Shown piece after piece: positions 24,000 to 27,489 of a DNA stretch of 27,489 bases (its first letter is position 1; each line of letters opens with the position of its first letter). The DNA lies in assembly GCA_036279015.1 (NCBI GenBank), contig DASUJY010000049.1, positions 1 to 27,489 on the forward strand, written 5' to 3'. The DNA comes from DATEOR01 sp036279015 (lineage in GTDB: Bacteria > Actinomycetota > Thermoleophilia > Gaiellales > Gaiellaceae). The notes under the pieces were generated by a model. That model searched no databases and was not told where the DNA came from. It saw nothing but the letters and a program-made list of their open reading frames with translations. The position numbers and the translations under genes are program-made.

Positions 24000-25627
24000 G
24001 CTTCTCGCTCCTCCAGGCGGAGGCGCAGGTCGCGGAGCGGCCGCGCGCTCGAGACGTAGGGGACCCGGTCGAAGTTGTGCGGCGGCGGCGGTGACGTCGC
24101 GTACCACTCGAGCGTGTCGGCCTTCCAGGGATCCGGTCCGACCCGCCGGCCGCTGCGCCAGCTGACGATCGCGTTCCAGAGGAAGGTGAGCACGGCGAGG
24201 CCCATGAGAAGGGCGCCGATCGACGAGACGAGGTTGTACCACTCGAAGAGCCCGCCCTGGCTGTAGGTGTAGATCCGCCGCTGCATGCCCATGAGGCCGA
24301 GCATGTGCTGCGGTAGGAACGCGGCGTTGAAGCCGATGAAGAGGAGCCAGAAGTGGATCTGCGCGAGCCGCTCGTCGTACATCCGCCCGGTCATCTTCGG
24401 GAACCAGTAGTAGATGCCCGAGAAGACTCCGAAGACGGTCCCGCCGAAGAGCACGTAGTGGAAGTGGGCGACGACGTAGTAGGAGTCGTGCACCTGGTAG
24501 TCGACCGGGAAGACGGCGAGCAGGATCCCCGAGAGCCCTCCCATCGTGAAGAGCCCGACGAACCCGAGCGAGAACATGAGCGGCGCACGAAAGATGAGAT
24601 TCCCACGCCACAGAGTTGCAAGCCAGTTGAAGATCTTGACCGCGGTGGGCACCGCGACCGAGAACGACGTGACCGCGAACCAGGCCTGGAGGTAGGTCGG
24701 CATCCCGATCGTGAACATGTGGTGCGCCCACACGAGCATGCTCGCGAAGGCGATGCCGATCGTCGAGAAGGCGACGGCCTTGTAGCCGAAGATCGGCTTG
24801 CGGGAGAAGACCGGGATCACCTCGGACAGGATGCCCATCGCGGGCAGCACCATGATGTAGACCTCGGGGTGGCCGAAGAACCAGAACATGTGCTGCCAGA
24901 GGACCGGCCCGCCGTGGTCCGGCGAGAAGAAGGTCGTGCCCACCTGGCGGTCGAGGAGGAGCAGGGTCGCCGCCGCGGCGATCGTCGGCAGGACGAGCAG
25001 GAGCATGACCGCGTAGGCCTCGATCGTCCACACGAAGAGCGGGATCCGCATCCAGGTCATCCCGGGCGCCCGCATGTTGTGGATCGTGACGATGAAGTTG
25101 ATCGCGCCGAGGATCGATGCGATCCCGGTCAGGTGAATGCCCAGGACCCAGAGATCCTGGCCGTTGCCCGGGCTGAACTGGGCGTCCGAGCAGGGCGTGT
25201 ACGACGTCCAGCCGCACTGGGCGCCTCCTCCGCCGGCGAGGAAGCTCGAGAGGAGGACGAGCCCGCCGAGCAGAAAGAGCCAGTAGGAGGCCGCGTTCAG
25301 GCGCGGGAAGGCCATGTCCCGCGCGCCGAGCATGAGCGGGATCAGGTAGTTGCCGAACCCCGCCAGCACCGGGACGACGAAGAGGAAGATCATCGCCGTG
25401 CCGTGCATGGTCACGACCTGGTTGTAGGCGCTCTTCGTCAGGAAGCCAGCGTCCGAGTGCGAGAGCTGGATCCGCATGAGGAGGGCCATGATCCCGGCGG
25501 CGCCGAAGAAGACGAACGACGTCACGAGGTAGAGGAGGCCGATCCGCTTGTGGTCGACCGTCGTGAGCCAGCTCATCACCGACCCTTCCTTCCAGGTCGG
25601 CGCGATCACCTCCGTCCGGGTCGCCAT
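23996..25627 (-). CDS. ctaD: Cytochrome c oxidase subunit I
   Basis: Catalytic proton-pumping subunit of the terminal oxidase, 543 residues with 12 predicted helices. Ligands visible are His75 (MHGT) and His390 for low-spin heme a, His388 (VAHFHYVLFG) for heme a3, and His253 (FGHPEVYI), His302 and His303 (WAHHMFT) for CuB. Tyr257 is in position for the His-Tyr cross-link. Glu in GHPEV marks the A1-type D-channel subgroup. The N-terminus MATRTEVIAPTWKEGS is followed by WLTTVDHKRIGLLYL. Starts at ATG 25627, sharing one base with the ctaC stop (TGATG). A cytoplasmic tail of about 55 residues (from SWRSGRR) ends the protein. Confidence 0.97.
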   Translation of the reverse strand: MATRTEVIAPTWKEGSVMSWLTTVDHKRIGLLYLVTSFVFFGAAGIMALLMRIQLSHSDAGFLTKSAYNQVVTMHGTAMIFLFVVPVLAGFGNYLIPLMLGARDMAFPRLNAASYWLFLLGGLVLLSSFLAGGGGAQCGWTSYTPCSDAQFSPGNGQDLWVLGIHLTGIASILGAINFIVTIHNMRAPGMTWMRIPLFVWTIEAYAVMLLLVLPTIAAAATLLLLDRQVGTTFFSPDHGGPVLWQHMFWFFGHPEVYIMVLPAMGILSEVIPVFSRKPIFGYKAVAFSTIGIAFASMLVWAHHMFTIGMPTYLQAWFAVTSFSVAVPTAVKIFNWLATLWRGNLIFRAPLMFSLGFVGLFTMGGLSGILLAVFPVDYQVHDSYYVVAHFHYVLFGGTVFGVFSGIYYWFPKMTGRMYDERLAQIHFWLLFIGFNAAFLPQHMLGLMGMQRRIYTYSQGGLFEWYNLVSSIGALLMGLAVLTFLWNAIVSWRSGRRVGPDPWKADTLEWYATSPPPPHNFDRVPYVSSARPLRDLRLRLEEREA

Positions 25628-26643
25628 CAGCCGCCTCCGCCTGTCGTCGGAGCGGGCGCTGGTGCCGTCGAGAGCGTCTTCGACGACTTGATGTAGTTGA
25701 CGAGCGCCGTCACCTGGCGGTCCGGCCAGCCGATCGCGACCGGCGGCATGTAGCTGTCGAACTGTGGCGTGTTCTGGCCCTCGTGCAGGAGCGGCGAGAG
25801 GCTGTCCTCGTTCATGAGCGTGCCGTTGCCCGCGATCGCCGGCCCGATGTCTCCCTGCCCGGCGAGCCCGTGGCACTTTGCGCAGACGCCTTCCCAGGTC
25901 TCCTTGCCGAGCCCGGCGCCGCCCTGCTGGGCGGCGAGCCACGAGTCGTAGTCCGGCCGCTCCAGAACGCGTACGGTCGTCAGCATGACCGCGTGCTGCA
26001 CGCCGCAGAGCTCGGCGCACTTGCCCTCGTAGCTCCCCACGTGCTCGGGGACGAACCGAAGCTTGTTGTTCTGCCCCGGAATCGCGTCCATCTTCCCGGT
26101 CAGGTCGGGAACCCACCAGCTGTGGATGACGTCCATGGCGTCGAGATCGAGCTGCACGGGTTGTCCGACCGGGAGGTAGAGCGTGTCGACCGAGATGGTG
26201 CCGTCGGGATAGACGTACTGCCAGTAGAACTGGTGTGCCTCGACCCGGATCGTGAGCGGGTTCTGATCCTCGACGTCGCGCGCCTGCACTGCGGGGATAC
26301 GCGTGAAGGTGAAGACCGCGATGCCGGCCAGGATGATCGCGGGGACGAGCGTCCAGATGAACTCGAGCCGGGTGTTGCCGTGGATCTGCGGGCCCTCGCG
26401 GTCGGCCGCCCCGCGCCGCCTGCGGAACCGGATGATGAAGAGGATGAGGGCCGACTCGACGAGGACGAAGACGACCGCGCAGATCGTGAAGACGATCCAG
26501 TAGAGCTGGCTGATCGCCTCGCCGCTCGGGGTGCGCGGCGTCGGCGGCCCGATCCCGCCCGGGGCTGCCGCGGCGGCTCCCGCGCCGGCGAGCGCCAGGA
26601 CCAAGGCGACGACAACCACGGCGGTAGGCCTCCGGCAGGGCAT
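25627..26643 (-). CDS. ctaC: Cytochrome c oxidase subunit II fused to cytochrome c (caa3 type)
   Basis: Electron-entry subunit, 338 residues. A signal-like N-terminus (1-27) precedes two membrane helices (about 45-72 and 96-115). A cupredoxin CuA domain has His174 (VIHSWWVPD), Cys209, Glu211, Cys213, His217 and Met220 (CAELCGVQHAVM). A C-terminal cytochrome c domain has heme-binding Cys254-Cys257-His258 (CAKCH) and candidate axial Met299 (YMPPV). This fused heme domain defines caa3-type oxidases, which take electrons from small cytochromes or directly from complex III. ATG 26643 (MPCRRPTAVVVV) was chosen over upstream in-frame starts because it leads directly into the signal sequence. Confidence 0.95.
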   Translation of the reverse strand: MPCRRPTAVVVVALVLALAGAGAAAAAPGGIGPPTPRTPSGEAISQLYWIVFTICAVVFVLVESALILFIIRFRRRRGAADREGPQIHGNTRLEFIWTLVPAIILAGIAVFTFTRIPAVQARDVEDQNPLTIRVEAHQFYWQYVYPDGTISVDTLYLPVGQPVQLDLDAMDVIHSWWVPDLTGKMDAIPGQNNKLRFVPEHVGSYEGKCAELCGVQHAVMLTTVRVLERPDYDSWLAAQQGGAGLGKETWEGVCAKCHGLAGQGDIGPAIAGNGTLMNEDSLSPLLHEGQNTPQFDSYMPPVAIGWPDRQVTALVNYIKSSKTLSTAPAPAPTTGGGG

Positions 26644-26654
26644 GGAGCGTCGGC

Positions 26655-26660
26655 ATTCTA
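26655..26660 (-). promoter_or_regulatory. Candidate -10 of the ctaC operon
   Basis: TAGAAT on the minus strand (five of six consensus bases) lies 11 bases before the ctaC ATG, predicting a very short leader. No good -35 was seen at the expected distance. Confidence 0.35.
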
Positions 26661-26822
26661 ATCGGCCTCGCCGAGCGCGAGCCGCGTCCTCGATTGCCTC
26701 GAAACGCACGAATCTCCCCCGGTCGAGGGGTTCTCTCTCACCCGTTCTGTGGTTCAGTGCGGGGGACGGACATACCTCGATCGGGGTGCTTCTCCGGGAA
26801 TCGGACAGGGTGCGAGGGTTGC

Positions 26823-26856
26823 GAGAAGGGGAGCCACGGTGCTCCTCTTCTCCTTT
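26823..26856 (+). terminator. Terminator-like hairpin in the leader of the 99-residue gene
   Basis: GAGAAGGGGAGC (26823-26834) pairs with GCTCCTCTTCTC (26841-26852) over 12 base pairs with one G-U and a six-base loop, followed by CTTTT and then A. It has the form of an intrinsic terminator, but no plus-strand gene precedes it: 26644-26822 contains only the divergent promoter region. The next start codon is 15 bases beyond. It therefore looks like an attenuator or the end of a small untranslated RNA. Confidence 0.6.
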
Positions 26857-26871
26857 TAGGCTCTCGGTGCG

Positions 26872-27171
26872 ATGGATGACGCCTGGATCGTCCCCCTCCC
26901 ATCATCGGTGCAGGAGCCCTTCGAGGTGTTCGTGAACGGCGTCCGCCAGGAGCGCGGGGTGGACTACGAGGTGCGCGGGCGCGAGCTCCGGTTCGCGAAG
27001 CCGCTGGCCAAGGAGGGGCGGCTTGGCGCGGTTCGCTGGCTCTCCATCTTCCTCGGGGTCGCGGGCACCTACCGCAAGAACGACAGCGTCGACGTCGTCT
27101 ACGACGTGGGTGGTCGGAGAACGGTCGCGACCGCCCTTCCGATCATTCCGCCGGTCGGACTGGATCGATAG
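26872..27171 (+). CDS. Conserved-looking 99-residue protein of unknown function
   Basis: A short soluble protein without signal peptide, membrane helix or cysteines. The sequence is beta-strand rich: FEVFVNGVRQERGVDYEVRG resembles the NG.....G.DY turns of beta-sandwich or tail-fibre-like repeats, followed by LRFAKPLAKEGRLGAVRW, then SVDVVYDVGGRRTVATALPI. I do not recognise a named family. Codon use is like its neighbours, so it is probably a real gene. Start ATG 26872 has only a weak ribosome binding site and follows the hairpin described above; it is divergent from ctaC and seven bases ahead of the dehydrogenase gene, so probably cotranscribed with it. Confidence 0.7.
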   Translation: MDDAWIVPLPSSVQEPFEVFVNGVRQERGVDYEVRGRELRFAKPLAKEGRLGAVRWLSIFLGVAGTYRKNDSVDVVYDVGGRRTVATALPIIPPVGLDR

Positions 27172-27178
27172 CACGCAC

Positions 27179-27489
27179 GTGGTGCAGCGCCCGATCCCCC
27201 GCATCCACGTGACGCGATCGCTGCCCGAGGCCGTGATGGTCCGCCTCGAGGGCTCGTTCATCCTGGGCGCGGAGACAGCGGGCGCCGCCGGCCTCCTGAC
27301 CACTCCCGCGGACACGGTCGACGAGGCTTTCCTCGACGTGGCCGGGCCCGGGCTCCGCGTGGTCGCCAACTTCGGGGTCGGCTACGACAGCGTCGACCTC
27401 GAGGCGGCGACGCGTCGCGGGATCGTCGTCACGAATACCCCCGACGTCCTCACCGAGGCGACGGCCGAGCTCACGATCGCGCTCGTGCT
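27179..27489 (+). CDS. D-isomer-specific 2-hydroxyacid dehydrogenase, partial
   Basis: The first 103 codons of a dehydrogenase cut by the window end. The N-terminal half of the catalytic domain is visible: PRIHVTRSLPEAVM at the start, LLTTPADTVDEAFLDVAG, then the strongly conserved VVANFGVGYDSVDLEAATRR and GIVVTNTPDVLTEATAELTI. This pattern is that of glyoxylate/hydroxypyruvate reductases and D-lactate- or phosphoglycerate-type enzymes, which use NAD(P)H. The Rossmann domain and catalytic His lie beyond the window. Start is GTG 27179, or the adjoining GTG 27182; no clear ribosome binding site. Seven bases separate it from the preceding small gene. Confidence 0.88.
   Translation, partial: MVQRPIPRIHVTRSLPEAVMVRLEGSFILGAETAGAAGLLTTPADTVDEAFLDVAGPGLRVVANFGVGYDSVDLEAATRRGIVVTNTPDVLTEATAELTIALV

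Overview
This is a GC-rich chromosomal window that looks like a member of the Actinomycetota, probably class Thermoleophilia (Gaiellales/Solirubrobacterales-like). The class is inferred from gene content and protein style, not from a database match. Supporting signs are an OpcA-dependent G6PDH, a PdtaS/PdtaR (HisKA_2 kinase plus ANTAR regulator) pair, an actinobacterial-type separate transaldolase, a caa3-type oxidase, frequent GTG/TTG starts and many ATGA/GTGA gene overlaps. Most of the window is ordinary core metabolism and signalling. I found no defence island, CRISPR array, prophage or biosynthetic cluster, and no complete undescribed system.

Layout. (1) 1-2.75 kb: a minus-strand tRNA with an excellent promoter but an anomalous anticodon arm, an HNH nuclease, and an ABC-2 type exporter (ATPase plus permease) in which I count three single-base frameshifts. 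(2) 2.7-4.5 kb: type I glutamine synthetase with a candidate promoter, leader hairpin and 3' hairpins, then a 166-bp foldback (MITE-like) element. (3) 4.5-8.2 kb: a degenerate stand-alone receiver, an OmpR-family regulator and a large three-PAS sensor kinase. (4) 8.2-11.9 kb: PdtaS-like kinase, PdtaR-like ANTAR regulator and a secreted beta-lactamase-fold serine hydrolase, apparently one operon. (5) 11.9-13.8 kb: an ABC-F ATPase on the minus strand. (6) 13.8-21.6 kb: a tight glucose-6-phosphate/pentose-phosphate operon, tkt-tal-pgi-gnd-zwf-opcA. (7) 21.6-26.6 kb on the minus strand: an aa3/caa3 oxidase operon, ctaC-ctaD-ctaB followed by a 38-residue membrane protein and an amidase. (8) 26.9 kb to the end: a 99-residue protein of unknown function behind an attenuator-like hairpin, then the start of a 2-hydroxyacid dehydrogenase cut by the window edge.

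How the genes work together. The tkt-opcA operon holds the non-oxidative and oxidative pentose-phosphate enzymes plus the isomerase linking them to glycolysis, and OpcA helps assemble G6PDH. 6-phosphogluconolactonase is not in the window. The cta genes encode oxidase subunits I and II and heme O synthase; subunit III is absent here. The two sensor/regulator sets point to phosphorelay control at the transcriptional (OmpR) and RNA (ANTAR) levels.

Points most worth a second look: the tRNA whose abnormal anticodon-arm segment is repeated in inverted orientation about 105 bp away; the 166-bp foldback with TA-bounded termini; tandem anti-Shine-Dalgarno copies upstream of the ANTAR regulator; a terminator-like hairpin with no gene before it; the clustered frameshifts; and an amidase with no usable start codon before its catalytic lysine.
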